Assembly: GCA_947652735.1 (NCBI GenBank)
Contig: CANTEG010000005.1
Span: 124,001-188,000, forward strand
DNA: 64,000 bases
Reading direction: 5' to 3'
Source of the DNA: an uncultured Lachnospiraceae bacterium
GTDB lineage: Bacteria > Bacillota > Clostridia > Lachnospirales > Lachnospiraceae
Both the position numbers and the translations under genes were made by a program. The notes beneath the pieces were generated by a model that did no database searches, was not told where the DNA came from, and saw only the letters and a program-made list of their open reading frames with translations. Positions within the stretch are counted from its first letter, which is position 1. The number at the start of each line of letters is the position of its first letter. Of this stretch, positions 35,304 to 44,773 are shown piece after piece.

Positions 35304-37068
35304 AAGATTTTACTCCCTGGTGTGCCTGATAATGTATTTTATCATCCTGCCGGTTGTGGCGAGGGTATCACATGCACCGGGAGGACTGCCGGGAGTAATG
35401 TCATACATTGAAGCCGAGGTTTTAAACCATCCGTTTTACATCACCCTTGACGGACATACCCTGTCTGTCTGCGTCAAATTCAGCCTTATTTACCTGCTTG
35501 TCTGTTCGGCATGTATCATGAACATGAAAAATTACCGTTTGGGTGAGGAATACGGTTCGGCAAAGTTTGGAAGCAAATATAAACTGAACCGGTTTTACAA
35601 ATGTAAGGAGGATGGTGGCGGACTTCCGGCAAAGCTTCGGAACTGTCATTTTACGGAAAAGGTTCTCATGGGGCTTGACTGGATGCGGCACGGAAAAAAC
35701 TTGAATACCCTAATAATCGGGGGTGCGGGAACGGGAAAATCAAGGGGATTTATATTTCCCAACCTTTTACGTGCAAACTGCTCTTATGTGGTAACCGACA
35801 GCAAGGGTGAGCTGCTTACAAAGATAGGAATGTTTTTATTTAAGGTAATGGGGTATAAGATACGGATACTTGACCTTAAAAACCCCGAAAAGGGACACTG
35901 TTATAATCCGTTCGTCTATTTCAGAAACGACGAGGATATTTTTAAATACGTGGACCAGTCATGGGAAGCCATGAGTGATAAAGCCGCGATGAAGGGAGAG
36001 CAGATATGGGATGACCAGGCGAAGAACATGTACAAAAGCCTGGTCATGTATCTTTTCCATTATGCACCGCCTGAAGAACAGAATATGGATATGGTGATGC
36101 GTCTTGTAAAAGAAATAAAAGCTTCTGAAGGACCTAAGAAAGAGGTATCCGCTGTTGATGTACTGTTCGGAAAAATTGACAAGTCTTCCGCAACCTACGG
36201 ATGCTACAGGATGTGGGCTGCGGCACAGGGCAGAACCCTTTCAAGCATTCTGGCAACACTTACGGCAAAGCTTGCCGCATTTAACCTTGAGTCGATAAGG
36301 AAAATGACAATGTGCGATGAGCTTAACTTCCGGGAACTTGCAACAGAGAAGGTTGCCCTTTTTGCAGTGCTTCCGGATAACCATACGACATTTAACTTTA
36401 TCGCAGGAATCATGTATTCGCAGCTTATACAGACCTTGTATGATTATGCTGATAATGTCTGTCACGGACCGCTTCCACGGCACGTAAGATTTCTGATGGA
36501 TGAGTTTGCAAACGTGGCACTGCCGGATGATTATGAGAAAATACTTTCAACAAGCAGGGGACGTAACATATCTTTTGCAATTGTTCTGCAGAACAAGAGC
36601 CAGATTGAAGCCCTTTATGAGAAAGTGTACCAGTCAATCATAGGAAACTGTGACGAAATACTTTTCCTTGGCTCATCTGAGCTTGAAACGTGCAAGTATT
36701 TTTCTGAGCTTCTTGATAATGAGACGGTTGTGGTACGTACGACAAACGTAACAAAGGGCATGCATGGTTCAACAACTGTAAATGAGACAAAGGCAGCACG
36801 TGCCCTTATGACACCGGGAGAACTTAGGAATTTGAGCAACAGAAAATCAATTCTGTTAATCAGGGGTGAGGACCCGATAATCGATTTTAAAATTAACTTA
36901 AAGCGATGCAGAAACTACGAATACATGGCGGACGGAAAACGCACAAAGAAAAATGCTTACGACTGGGGAAGGACTGAAAAGTCTTTGGGAAGCGTTTCAA
37001 CCGTACCGGCATCATATAGCGGCTATATAACACCGCTTCCGGAAACGGATGCGGAGCTTGTAGCGTAA
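35278..37068 (+). CDS. VirD4/TraG-family type IV coupling protein
   Basis: About 596 residues. Two membrane helices near the N-terminus (about 15-32 and 67-86) are followed by the TraG/VirD4 ATPase: Walker A GGAGTGKSRGF, then YVVTDSKGEL, Walker B FLMDEFANVALP and SRGRNISFAIVLQNKSQIE. It docks the relaxosome to the channel. The start is uncertain: GTG 35278 and TTG 35287 both lie inside the end of the preceding gene, and the frame is open further upstream to 35203 without a ribosome site. Overlap with the upstream gene suggests coupled translation. Confidence 0.93.
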   Translation: MRQLLQERKRFYSLVCLIMYFIILPVVARVSHAPGGLPGVMSYIEAEVLNHPFYITLDGHTLSVCVKFSLIYLLVCSACIMNMKNYRLGEEYGSAKFGSKYKLNRFYKCKEDGGGLPAKLRNCHFTEKVLMGLDWMRHGKNLNTLIIGGAGTGKSRGFIFPNLLRANCSYVVTDSKGELLTKIGMFLFKVMGYKIRILDLKNPEKGHCYNPFVYFRNDEDIFKYVDQSWEAMSDKAAMKGEQIWDDQAKNMYKSLVMYLFHYAPPEEQNMDMVMRLVKEIKASEGPKKEVSAVDVLFGKIDKSSATYGCYRMWAAAQGRTLSSILATLTAKLAAFNLESIRKMTMCDELNFRELATEKVALFAVLPDNHTTFNFIAGIMYSQLIQTLYDYADNVCHGPLPRHVRFLMDEFANVALPDDYEKILSTSRGRNISFAIVLQNKSQIEALYEKVYQSIIGNCDEILFLGSSELETCKYFSELLDNETVVVRTTNVTKGMHGSTTVNETKAARALMTPGELRNLSNRKSILLIRGEDPIIDFKINLKRCRNYEYMADGKRTKKNAYDWGRTEKSLGSVSTVPASYSGYITPLPETDAELVA

Positions 37069-37084
37069 AAAAGGAGGAAAAATA

Positions 37085-37477
37085 ATGAAACTGAAAAAAA
37101 TAATATATCCAATGTTAGGCATGCTGGTTTTTACGGTGTGCCTGTTTTTTTGCAGTATTTCCCCTCAGGCTGCACCTGCAGCAGGGAAAGGACACACAAT
37201 AAGTGTGAATGTCCATAACGGTGCAGGTGATGCTGCAGGAGGAATGGCAGGAACCGGAGAGGAGCATGTTGATGCGTCACTTGACAGGGGAGTTGGTCTG
37301 GTTGAGGGACTCTGCAGGGCTTTTGGTCTTATTGTGGGAGTCATAGGTATTGTTTTAGGGGGTATAGGATTTTTCGGACATCAGGATGACATGAAAGCAA
37401 GAGCCCCCATTGCAATAGGTGTGGGAGTGCTTATTTACTATGCACCGGAAATATTCGGCTTCCTGGTAGGAAAATAG
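37085..37477 (+). CDS. Maff2/VirB2-like small membrane protein (pilin-like)
   Basis: 130 residues: N-terminal signal or membrane segment (about 8-25), a Gly/Ala-rich exported loop (NVHNGAGDAAGGMAGTG), then two hydrophobic helices (about 70-95 and 103-128) with VGVIGIVLGGIGFFGHQDDMKARAPIAIGVG. This two-helix layout, directly behind the coupling protein and before VirB6, is typical of the Maff2/TrbC-VirB2 group of small T4SS subunits. Gram-positive versions are not known to form long pili. Confidence 0.8.
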   Translation: MKLKKIIYPMLGMLVFTVCLFFCSISPQAAPAAGKGHTISVNVHNGAGDAAGGMAGTGEEHVDASLDRGVGLVEGLCRAFGLIVGVIGIVLGGIGFFGHQDDMKARAPIAIGVGVLIYYAPEIFGFLVGK

Positions 37478-37490
37478 GAGGGGACTGTAT

Positions 37491-38435
37491 ATGACGGATA
37501 AAGTGATTGATGTTCTTCAGGCGGCACTTGAGATATTCTGTTCAGGAATGGAAACCCTTTATAATCTGCTGACCATTGACCCTGTAACATATCAGGACGG
37601 AAATTTATGGGGTAAGGCGATGCAGATTTTCAACGGACTGGCAGGTGTCGGTCTTACAATTATCCTGATATGCGGATACCTTGGCATCTTTGGCAGCCTT
37701 GACAGCATTTACGATATGGGACGGCAGGGTACGCTTTTTTCAATATTTACAATGGTAACCATAGCGGGCGGACTCCTTTCGGCTACCCCGTATATCCTGC
37801 AGCTTATCATAACCTTCTGCCAGAAGATAATGCAAAAAGCCACAGGTGGGAGGTTTGCCTTTGCCGATGCATGGGAGATACCAAATGCTGTTTTAAATGC
37901 TACACAGGGACTAAGCACCCTTATGACGGTCATACTCTGGCTGATATGTTTTGTCGGAGCACTTGTGGTGATAATTTCAACCTTTACCATCTTTGTAATG
38001 GCATATGGCAGGATTTATAAGATGTATCTTTACATTGCAATAGCCCCATTATGCATGTCATGCATTTCATCACGGCAGACACAGCGTGTAGCCGTAAGCT
38101 TCCTGAAGCGGTTTTTAATAACGGCAGGAGAAGGTATCATAATAGTCATAGCATTAATGCTTTTTTCAGCGTTCACGTCAGTTGGGGGCACTGATAATCT
38201 TTTGGGTGGTGATACCGTAATAGCTGAAGCCCAGTCGGAACCGGAGATTGACATAAGTGTGAGTGCAAATCCCATTACGGGAACCATTAATACTTCAACG
38301 GACGTAAATAATAGGAATGATTCAAGCACTGCAGTGGTTTTTAAATATGTCGTAACGCAGTCTTTTCTTTTTATCCTGCTTATGTCAATTATAAAAGGCT
38401 CTGAACATGAAATGGAAAAGATATTCGGATACTGA
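37491..38435 (+). CDS. VirB6/TrbL-like polytopic channel protein
   Basis: 314 residues with six to seven membrane segments and the TrbL/VirB6 hallmark middle region (FVMAYGRIYKMYLYIAIAPLCMSCIS), followed by a Thr/Asn/Ser-rich extracellular loop and a final helix. Forms the inner-membrane channel of the conjugation machine with VirB3 and VirB4. A taggagggg site precedes ATG 37491. The next gene is 103 bp away, the gap holding a structured repeat. Confidence 0.85.
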   Translation: MTDKVIDVLQAALEIFCSGMETLYNLLTIDPVTYQDGNLWGKAMQIFNGLAGVGLTIILICGYLGIFGSLDSIYDMGRQGTLFSIFTMVTIAGGLLSATPYILQLIITFCQKIMQKATGGRFAFADAWEIPNAVLNATQGLSTLMTVILWLICFVGALVVIISTFTIFVMAYGRIYKMYLYIAIAPLCMSCISSRQTQRVAVSFLKRFLITAGEGIIIVIALMLFSAFTSVGGTDNLLGGDTVIAEAQSEPEIDISVSANPITGTINTSTDVNNRNDSSTAVVFKYVVTQSFLFILLMSIIKGSEHEMEKIFGY

Positions 38436-38446
38436 GTGTGCAGGTT

Positions 38447-38520
38447 GTGTCAAGTTTTCTATGAAAACTTGATATGTAGCGTCGCTGCCTTTGCGAAGCA
38501 AAATTAGGATGCGGCGATGT
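38447..38520 (+). repeat. Structured dispersed repeat, copy A
   Basis: A hairpin CAAGTTTTC/GAAAACTTG is followed by ATGTAGCGTC and a second stem (CGCTGC with GCGGCG, inner TTTGC with GCAAA) ending in GATGT. The copy at 55613-55687 has the same first hairpin and linker, but the second stem has changed on both arms while still pairing (TCAGCC with GGCTGA). Both copies lie just upstream of a strong ribosome binding site. Confidence 0.75.
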
Positions 38521-38538
38521 TCAGAAGGGAGGAAAAAC

Positions 38539-38886
38539 ATGAAGGATATTAAGGCAAATAAGGAAATAAAGGAAGTAAAAAACGAGATAATCATGGGTCT
38601 TGGAATAAGGGAATGCAGTATTTTGGGAGTCACGGCACTTTTTGCCGGTTATATTTTTATAAAATCAAGCCTTCCCACAATGGTGATGTGCTATCTTGTC
38701 GCACCGCTTGTTGCCGTTGCAACACTTCTCATTGCAGCGAGACCGAGCGGCATGCCGGCAGAAAAGTTTCTGCTGGCAATGATAAAAAGCATCTTTATAA
38801 ACAATAAAAAATATAAATATGCCGACAGACACAAAGAGGAGGTGGTACGTAATGTCATTAAAAGACATAGAAAAAAGGGATTTTAG
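38539..38886 (+). CDS. PrgI-family protein (VirB3-like)
   Basis: 115 residues from ATG 38539, preceded by gggagga; the longer frame from 38491 starts inside the structured repeat and is rejected. Two adjacent membrane helices (ECSILGVTALFAGYIFI, then MVMCYLVAPLVAVATLLIAA) with short basic ends match PrgI, the Gram-positive VirB3 counterpart. It directly precedes and overlaps virB4 by 35 bp, the canonical pairing. Confidence 0.85.
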   Translation: MKDIKANKEIKEVKNEIIMGLGIRECSILGVTALFAGYIFIKSSLPTMVMCYLVAPLVAVATLLIAARPSGMPAEKFLLAMIKSIFINNKKYKYADRHKEEVVRNVIKRHRKKGF

Positions 38887-41164
38887 GGTACTCAAAATTC
38901 CTAAAACCCTTCAGGACAACATACCTGTAAGCAGGATTTCGGAGGATGGGATAGCAAAGCTTGAAAAGGGAAGATACTCTGCAACCTTTGAGTTTAAGGA
39001 TATTGATTACTTTTCCCTGGACGAGGAAGACCAGGAACAGATATTTTTCAAATATGAGGACATACTGACTTCCCTTTCGGGGAACTCTGCAACTTACAAG
39101 CTTACCCTGTTTAAGCGGAACAGGGACAGGAAGAATGCGGCAAAACGTAAAATGCTTGACATATATACGGGCGACGGCTTTGATTACATGAGGGAAGCCT
39201 ACAATGAGCTGCGGAAACTGGATATTGATGGAAACAGCATGGAGCTTTGCAAGTATCTTACTGTTTCCGTCCCTAAAAAAGACATGGAAAAAGCAAGAAG
39301 CTTTTTCAAAAGGCTTCATCAGGATTTAGGGAAAAAGCTTACAAAAATAAGGTCAGGCATCACAATGCTTGATGCGGATGAGCGGCTGAAGCTTTTGCAT
39401 GATTTTTATAACTGCGGGCATGAAAACATGTACGTGCCATACAGCATGGCAACTGACAGTGACGCAAAATCAATCATATGCCCACCGGGAATTGTATACC
39501 ATACTGACCATTTTTCCATGGGCGGCAGAATGGGAAGGGTTTTTATCTTAAGAACATGGAGCAAATCCTTAAAAGATAGCTTTTTACATGACATAGGAGA
39601 GATAGACACCCCGCTCATGGCATCGATGGACATAATACCGCTTTCAAATGTAGAAATAGGTAAGCTTCTTGATGATAAGGATTCTGACGTGGAGGCATCC
39701 ATAATTAACTGGTCCAATGGAAGAAATGCAAGGGAGAATCGTGCAGCGGTGCTTCCGAGAAGGCTTAAGAAGGGAAGAAAGATACTTGATGAATACACGG
39801 AAGATATACTTGAAAGGGACCAGCGTATATTTTTATGCCAGATAACCATTGTGCTTACGGCTGACAGTATGGAAAAGCTTGATGAATTTTCAGAGACACT
39901 TATGGACACGGCGGGAGAGCATACATGCAGCATCAGCCCCATGTATTTCATGCAGTATGAAGGTCTTGTAAACACACTGCCTTACGGATTAAGGACGGTA
40001 CAGGCATTACGTGACTGCAATACTGATACAACTGCGGCAATGATGCCCTTTAATGCCCAAAAGCTGCAGCATGACACTGGCATTCCATATGGACGGCATC
40101 TTGCGACGGGGGAACAAGTATTTATTGACAGAAGGCTGCTGCTCAATGGTAATGAGGTAATTATCGGGGAGTCAGGCGGTGGAAAAAGTTTTAATGCGAA
40201 GCTTAAGATAATTTTTGAGACATTTGTAACAAACGGGTACATCATATGTATTGACCCGGATGGTGAATATTCCAAGCTTATCGAACCGTTAGGCGGAACA
40301 ATTGTACGAATAGGCGTGGACAGTATCAACGCATTTGACATGATAGAAGGTTACGGTTTTGGCGATGAGGAACCGGTTAAGGCAAAAAGCAATTTCATCA
40401 CATCTCTCTGCGAAAGGATAATTGATGACCGGAGTTCGTTTGGGGAAATAGAAAAATCAATCGTGGACAGATGTGTAATAAGCCTGTATGAATATTATGG
40501 TTCATCTTCCGAGGATATAACCCTGCTGGATTTTTACAATGTATTAAAAACCTATCCTGAAGAAGAAGCAAGGCGGCTTGTGCTTTCCCTTGAAAGACAT
40601 ATCGTAGGCTCGTTTAACGCTTTTGCCAAGCCGACATCTGTTAATCTTGACAGCCGGATTATATGTTATGACCTTTCAAGGCTTGACAGCCAGTTCAAGT
40701 CAGCAGGCATGATGATATGTCTTGACTGCATAAGCAACATTTTAGCAAAAAACAGATATAAAGGACTTGCAACTTACATAAACATTGATGAGCTTGACGA
40801 ATTTCTCAAACATCCTGTTTCGGCAACAACCGTTGCAACTTTCTTTCAAAGGGCAAGAAAATATGGCGGATTTACACGGTCGATGATACAGGATATTGAA
40901 AAAATGCTTGATATTCCCCAGGCACGTACCATGCTGCACAATTCAGCCAATGTAATCATGATGCACCAGGAACCGGACAATGCACGTAAGCTTGCCTCCC
41001 TGTATGGATTGTCGGAGCAGGACAGAAATTTCCTGATTGATGCGGAACCCGGCTTTGGAATAAACAAAATAGGCAAGAATATTTTCCAGTTTGACGGAAC
41101 CATTCCTGAAGATAATGCCCTTTATAAGTTTGTCAATACGGACGGGCACAGCATTACTGCGTAA
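38852..41164 (+). CDS. VirB4-family conjugation ATPase
   Basis: 770 residues from ATG 38852, chosen for its aggaggtgg site. The VirB4 N-terminal domain is followed by the ATPase with Walker A GESGGGKSFNAKL, a Walker B region (LATYINIDELDEFL) and a late RSMIQDIEKMLD. It energises assembly and substrate transfer in the type IV channel. It overlaps prgI and precedes the wall hydrolase by 13 bp. Full length for the family. Confidence 0.95.
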   Translation: MSLKDIEKRDFRVLKIPKTLQDNIPVSRISEDGIAKLEKGRYSATFEFKDIDYFSLDEEDQEQIFFKYEDILTSLSGNSATYKLTLFKRNRDRKNAAKRKMLDIYTGDGFDYMREAYNELRKLDIDGNSMELCKYLTVSVPKKDMEKARSFFKRLHQDLGKKLTKIRSGITMLDADERLKLLHDFYNCGHENMYVPYSMATDSDAKSIICPPGIVYHTDHFSMGGRMGRVFILRTWSKSLKDSFLHDIGEIDTPLMASMDIIPLSNVEIGKLLDDKDSDVEASIINWSNGRNARENRAAVLPRRLKKGRKILDEYTEDILERDQRIFLCQITIVLTADSMEKLDEFSETLMDTAGEHTCSISPMYFMQYEGLVNTLPYGLRTVQALRDCNTDTTAAMMPFNAQKLQHDTGIPYGRHLATGEQVFIDRRLLLNGNEVIIGESGGGKSFNAKLKIIFETFVTNGYIICIDPDGEYSKLIEPLGGTIVRIGVDSINAFDMIEGYGFGDEEPVKAKSNFITSLCERIIDDRSSFGEIEKSIVDRCVISLYEYYGSSSEDITLLDFYNVLKTYPEEEARRLVLSLERHIVGSFNAFAKPTSVNLDSRIICYDLSRLDSQFKSAGMMICLDCISNILAKNRYKGLATYINIDELDEFLKHPVSATTVATFFQRARKYGGFTRSMIQDIEKMLDIPQARTMLHNSANVIMMHQEPDNARKLASLYGLSEQDRNFLIDAEPGFGINKIGKNIFQFDGTIPEDNALYKFVNTDGHSITA

Positions 41165-41177
41165 GGGGGGTGGCCGG

Positions 41178-43055
41178 ATGTCTTTTACGGAAGAACGTAA
41201 GTTAAGATATAAAAAGCGTGAAATACGTTTTTCAGGAAAATATGGTGGCAGAAACAGGGCAGATGGGGAAGAAGAACCTGAAGATATATTGAAAGAACCG
41301 GATAACCCAAAGAAAAAACACGGTAGCCTCCTGCATCAGGAAGCACCGAATGATTATCGGGACTTTTTCGGTGAAGCTTCCGTGGATGCAGACGTTCATG
41401 ACGGACAGGGCAGAAACAAAAAAATAGAAAACGGCAGAAAAAACACAGGGAACCGAGGTATGGTATTTATAAAAAGAACTGTGCGAAGTATGGAAAGAAA
41501 AGTAAAAAAGACAAAAGACAGACTGCAGGCTGAAACCGAAAGCAGTATGGGACATGATGACACCTTGGAAGAAATAAAAAGCGTAAAAAAAACAACTGCT
41601 GTGACGGGAGGAGTTTTTGCCGCTGCGGCTGCTTTGGTCAAAGGCGTTATCTCCCTTGCCGTTTCAATTATAAAAATACTCTTTACAAACATTTATCTGC
41701 TTGCGGCGGTGGTTGTTATTACGCTTGTGGGGTCGGCAATATTATTCATCAACACCCTTACATATGATTTTCTCATTGATGAGGAGGAAAACATAGCCTC
41801 ATATATCAGTACCATCAATTATGATTTTACACAGAAGATGAAAGACAAAAAGGGCGAGCTTTCATGTGACGGCATACGGGTTTCGGGTGAGCTTGCGGAC
41901 TGGAAAGAAATAATATCATTCTGGTGGGCATTCCGCTCAAGGAGTGGCAAAAGCGACAGACAGGAAAATTATCTTACAGGTGTTGACGTTGACGACCTTA
42001 CAAAAATATTTTATGAATTTAACATCGTGACATATGAGGTTGTTCCTGAAGGCGAAAAGACAATGCTTGCGGTAAATATTGAAAATGAGACGATTGATTA
42101 CATGATGGATGATTATGCCTTTACGGATGAGCAGAGAAGATATGTGGATGAGCTGCTTGGTGACAAAGACTTATGGAGAGAGATTTTTTCAACGGATGAG
42201 CTTGCACGGTATGCTGTTTTGGAAACAGGGCAGACGAAGGAAAAGTATCTTGAGTGGTATGGAGCCGATGATGGTTCCGACTGGAACATGGCTTACATAA
42301 TGTATCTTCTTGATGAGTGTAAAGCCATTAACGGAGTAACCAGGACGCTTTCTGCAGAGGCATTTTACAATGAAATGCAGAGAAAGGGTTGGATGGCATT
42401 TACACTTATTCCAAAGGAAGGTGACATCATATTCATCGATGTGTCAGGAGATATTAAATGCGGCATAATAACAGGGAGTGACGATACATCCTATCACGTT
42501 ACCATCGGAGGGTATCCGGGATATGATATGGTAACGGAAATTTTCATGGCGAAGCAAAGCAAATTAATAAAAGGATGCGGAAGAATAGATGTAAGCATAT
42601 ATTCGCTGATGCAGCCTGACGTAATGATTGCAGGGGAATTTGCCTGGCCGGTGGACGGATACTGCTATGTAACATCGGCATACGGAGCACGTGACCTGCT
42701 TGGCATGAGTTTTCATCACGGAATGGACATAGGGTGTCCGACGGGAACACCGATACTGGCATGTCTTGACGGAACCGTCACATATGCCGGATATGGTTAT
42801 TCGCTGGGGAATTATATCGTAATAGACCATGGCGGAGGACTTAAAACCACCTATGGACATAACAGCTCCCTTGTTGCAGCAAAGGGTGATTATGTCACAC
42901 AGGGGCAGGTAATAGCATATGCAGGAAGCACGGGACAATCAACAGGTCCTCACTGCCATATAGCAGTCATGCTTTCCGGAAATTATAATGACCCGTCACA
43001 GTATTTTGGACTGCCTGTGGGATTTACGGGTGATGCATCACCATATATTCAGTAA
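41178..43055 (+). CDS. Membrane-anchored CHAP-like/M23 peptidoglycan hydrolase (VirB1-like)
   Basis: 625 residues from ATG 41178 (gtaaggggggtgg upstream). A long basic cytoplasmic N-terminus (1-155) is followed by a membrane region (about 165-215), a middle domain resembling CHAP-type amidases (EAFYNEMQRKGWMAFTLIPKEGDIIF), and a C-terminal M23 zinc endopeptidase with FHHGMDIGCPTGTP and a late TGPHCHIAVM (HxxxD and HxH metal sites). It opens the wall for the channel. It ends the tra operon at a strong terminator. Confidence 0.92.
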   Translation: MSFTEERKLRYKKREIRFSGKYGGRNRADGEEEPEDILKEPDNPKKKHGSLLHQEAPNDYRDFFGEASVDADVHDGQGRNKKIENGRKNTGNRGMVFIKRTVRSMERKVKKTKDRLQAETESSMGHDDTLEEIKSVKKTTAVTGGVFAAAAALVKGVISLAVSIIKILFTNIYLLAAVVVITLVGSAILFINTLTYDFLIDEEENIASYISTINYDFTQKMKDKKGELSCDGIRVSGELADWKEIISFWWAFRSRSGKSDRQENYLTGVDVDDLTKIFYEFNIVTYEVVPEGEKTMLAVNIENETIDYMMDDYAFTDEQRRYVDELLGDKDLWREIFSTDELARYAVLETGQTKEKYLEWYGADDGSDWNMAYIMYLLDECKAINGVTRTLSAEAFYNEMQRKGWMAFTLIPKEGDIIFIDVSGDIKCGIITGSDDTSYHVTIGGYPGYDMVTEIFMAKQSKLIKGCGRIDVSIYSLMQPDVMIAGEFAWPVDGYCYVTSAYGARDLLGMSFHHGMDIGCPTGTPILACLDGTVTYAGYGYSLGNYIVIDHGGGLKTTYGHNSSLVAAKGDYVTQGQVIAYAGSTGQSTGPHCHIAVMLSGNYNDPSQYFGLPVGFTGDASPYIQ

Positions 43056-43066
43056 CTTATAAATAC

Positions 43067-43104
43067 AAAGCAGCTTTAAGCGGAAGTTTAAGGCTGCTTT
43101 TTTT
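43067..43104 (+). terminator. Terminator of the tra operon
   Basis: AAAGCAGC (43067-43074) pairs with GCTGCTTT (43093-43100), with inner TTTAA pairs, and T follow. It closes the 28.9-43.05 kb transfer operon. Confidence 0.85.
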
Positions 43105-43126
43105 ATTTCAGACAAGGAGAATTAAA

Positions 43127-44203
43127 ATGAATAACTATGTAAAACTACCAAAAGATATAATTGAAAACGAAAGAAAACTGCCTGAAAAGGCTGTACGTCT
43201 CTATGCAATGATGCTTGACCGCCACAGTCTGTCGGAAAAGAATAAATGGGCTGACAAAAACGGTACATACATTATTTTTTCACAGGCAGAAATACAGGAA
43301 AGGCTTTCAGTGAAAAAAAGAAGAGCTTCCTCATTGTTAGCCGCTCTGAAGGAAGCTCATCTTATCTCATGTAGAAAGCAGCCAGGCAGACCCGACAGGA
43401 TATACCTTACCGCTAAATCTGTTTCTAATATCGCACATCAGGACAGTTCTGTCAATAACCAAACTGTGAAAACGGAAGAATTTTACGATTTTTATGTGAG
43501 CTTTTTTGAAGATATGGCATATCAGGATGCAGATTACGGATGCAGCGAAAGCGTGCAGGAAGCCGTTTCAGGCAAAAATATGCAGGGAAATACAAAATGT
43601 GTTTTCGACCGTAAAGCAGTTTCTGCGGAAAAAAAGCTGACGCGTAAAAAATGTGTAAAAAGGTGCACCACAGGAGATGCAAAAAAAGTGCACCACAGTA
43701 ATAATATTAATATATATACAAAGAGTAATATATCTAATCAATCAAAGAGCGATGCGATTACATCCACACATGAAAAATGCAAAGCCGAGTTTGCAAAGCA
43801 GATAGATTATGATGCCCTTGTTTATGACGAACCCCAAAACCATTACCTTCCGCTTATTGTTGAAGCTGCTGCAGATGTCCTTGCGTCAGAGCGTGAAAGC
43901 ATCAGGTGTGCCGGCTCCAACCGGTGGAATCAGGACGTAAGGCAGCGTCTTGGGTACATAAACTTTACACACGTCAAGTATATCCTCGAATGCATGAAAG
44001 GGACAAGTGTGCCCATCCGCAGCCCGAAGGCATATCTTTTAACATGCCTTTATAACGCACCTGTTACGATGGAAGCATACTATGATTCACAGGCGAAGCA
44101 TGCCCTTGCATCAGGGGGAAGTATGTCATGTCCGGATGTGGGAGCTTCAGGTGTCATGACGGATGAATGGGACGAGCTGTTTATGCGGGAAATAAACGAA
44201 TAA
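43127..44203 (+). CDS. RepA-type replication initiator with DUF6017-like C-terminus
   Basis: 358 residues. The N-terminal winged-helix initiator domain starts YVKLPKDIIENERKLPEKAVRLYAM and continues with FSQAEIQERLSVKKRRASSLLAAL. A variable linker follows, then a C-terminal helical domain (YINFTHVKYILECMKGTSVPIRSPKAYLLTCLYN) of the DUF6017 kind found on clostridial plasmids and elements. It would replicate the excised circle, matching the presence of ParAB and SSB. An acaaggag site precedes ATG 43127. Origins of RepA-type replicons often lie within or next to the gene; I saw no clear iterons. Confidence 0.85.
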   Translation: MNNYVKLPKDIIENERKLPEKAVRLYAMMLDRHSLSEKNKWADKNGTYIIFSQAEIQERLSVKKRRASSLLAALKEAHLISCRKQPGRPDRIYLTAKSVSNIAHQDSSVNNQTVKTEEFYDFYVSFFEDMAYQDADYGCSESVQEAVSGKNMQGNTKCVFDRKAVSAEKKLTRKKCVKRCTTGDAKKVHHSNNINIYTKSNISNQSKSDAITSTHEKCKAEFAKQIDYDALVYDEPQNHYLPLIVEAAADVLASERESIRCAGSNRWNQDVRQRLGYINFTHVKYILECMKGTSVPIRSPKAYLLTCLYNAPVTMEAYYDSQAKHALASGGSMSCPDVGASGVMTDEWDELFMREINE

Positions 44204-44322
44204 AAAATATAATCGATATAAAATCGTTTCGGATTTGATTATTATAATGAAATAACATTTGTAGAAAATGATTTCTTTTGTAATTCTAGCTCAGAATAGA
44301 TAGAAAATATGCAATGAAATTG

Positions 44323-44358
44323 ATAAACAGTTTCCTTTAAGGAATGGTTTATTTTTTA
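44323..44358 (+). terminator. Terminator behind repA
   Basis: ATAAAC...TTCC pairs with GGAA...GTTTAT, followed by a T-run. The stem has an internal mismatch. Confidence 0.55.
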
Positions 44359-44410
44359 TACGAAATTTTACTGTTTTTGGGTAAAACCGCAACTGATTTT
44401 TTAAAAATAT

Positions 44411-44457
44411 AGTTTTTTAAAAAACTTGTTGACATTAGTATAATTTTAATCTATTAT
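44411..44457 (+). promoter_or_regulatory. Strong promoter with upstream palindrome, for the three-gene cassette
   Basis: TTGACA (44429-44434), 17-bp spacer, TATTAT (44452-44457). A perfect 16-bp A/T palindrome, AGTTTTTTAAAAAACT (44411-44426), ends 2 bp before the -35 and may be an operator. A 300-nt leader follows. Confidence 0.7.
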
Positions 44458-44500
44458 TAATACAATTTTATGAGCAAGCATGCTTAAATTGGTGTATTAG

Positions 44501-44546
44501 GGTGGTCTGACGGTTGGTTTTGGCAGGCAGGGATTTTGAGGCTACC
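44501..44546 (+). other. Leader hairpin upstream of the cassette
   Basis: GGTGGTCT (44501-44508) pairs with AGGCTACC (44539-44546) with two G-U pairs. It lies in the transcribed leader before a short reading frame. Riboswitch or attenuator role is only a possibility. Confidence 0.4.
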
Positions 44547-44600
44547 GAAAGTAAGGGGTTGTTCATAAAAACGAATGTTCTTAAGGAGGGGGTAATTATC

Positions 44601-44660
44601 ATGTCATGCACAAATAACACATTTCGTATTTGGGTTGTTTTGACAGAATATCTGTCTTAG
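44601..44660 (+). CDS. 19-codon leader reading frame
   Basis: ATG 44601 follows an unusually strong aaggaggggg site by 8 bases. The product is MSCTNNTFRIWVVLTEYLS. A GACAG/CTGTC hairpin overlaps its end and a T-rich stretch follows 15 bases later. It could be a leader peptide coupling translation to expression of the three downstream genes, or a small toxic or membrane peptide. Supported only by the ribosome site. Confidence 0.45.
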   Translation: MSCTNNTFRIWVVLTEYLS

Positions 44661-44773
44661 CAGTCCTATTTTTTTGCAGACATACAGGTTCTATGTTTAC
44701 AGAAGATAAAATCCGACTTATTCAAATTCAATGTCGGGCACTATAGAAAAAATAAAGGGGAGCACAAGTAAAC

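Noticed and set aside
38385..38633. Minus-strand open frame sharing the peptide DATYQVFIENLTQP with another minus-strand frame at 55227-55691
   Set aside because: Both frames simply read the antisense strand of the structured repeat and overlap real genes; no ribosome sites.
41091..41177. Longer start for the CHAP/M23 hydrolase
   Set aside because: It lies inside virB4; ATG 41178 has a good ribosome site and follows the virB4 stop.
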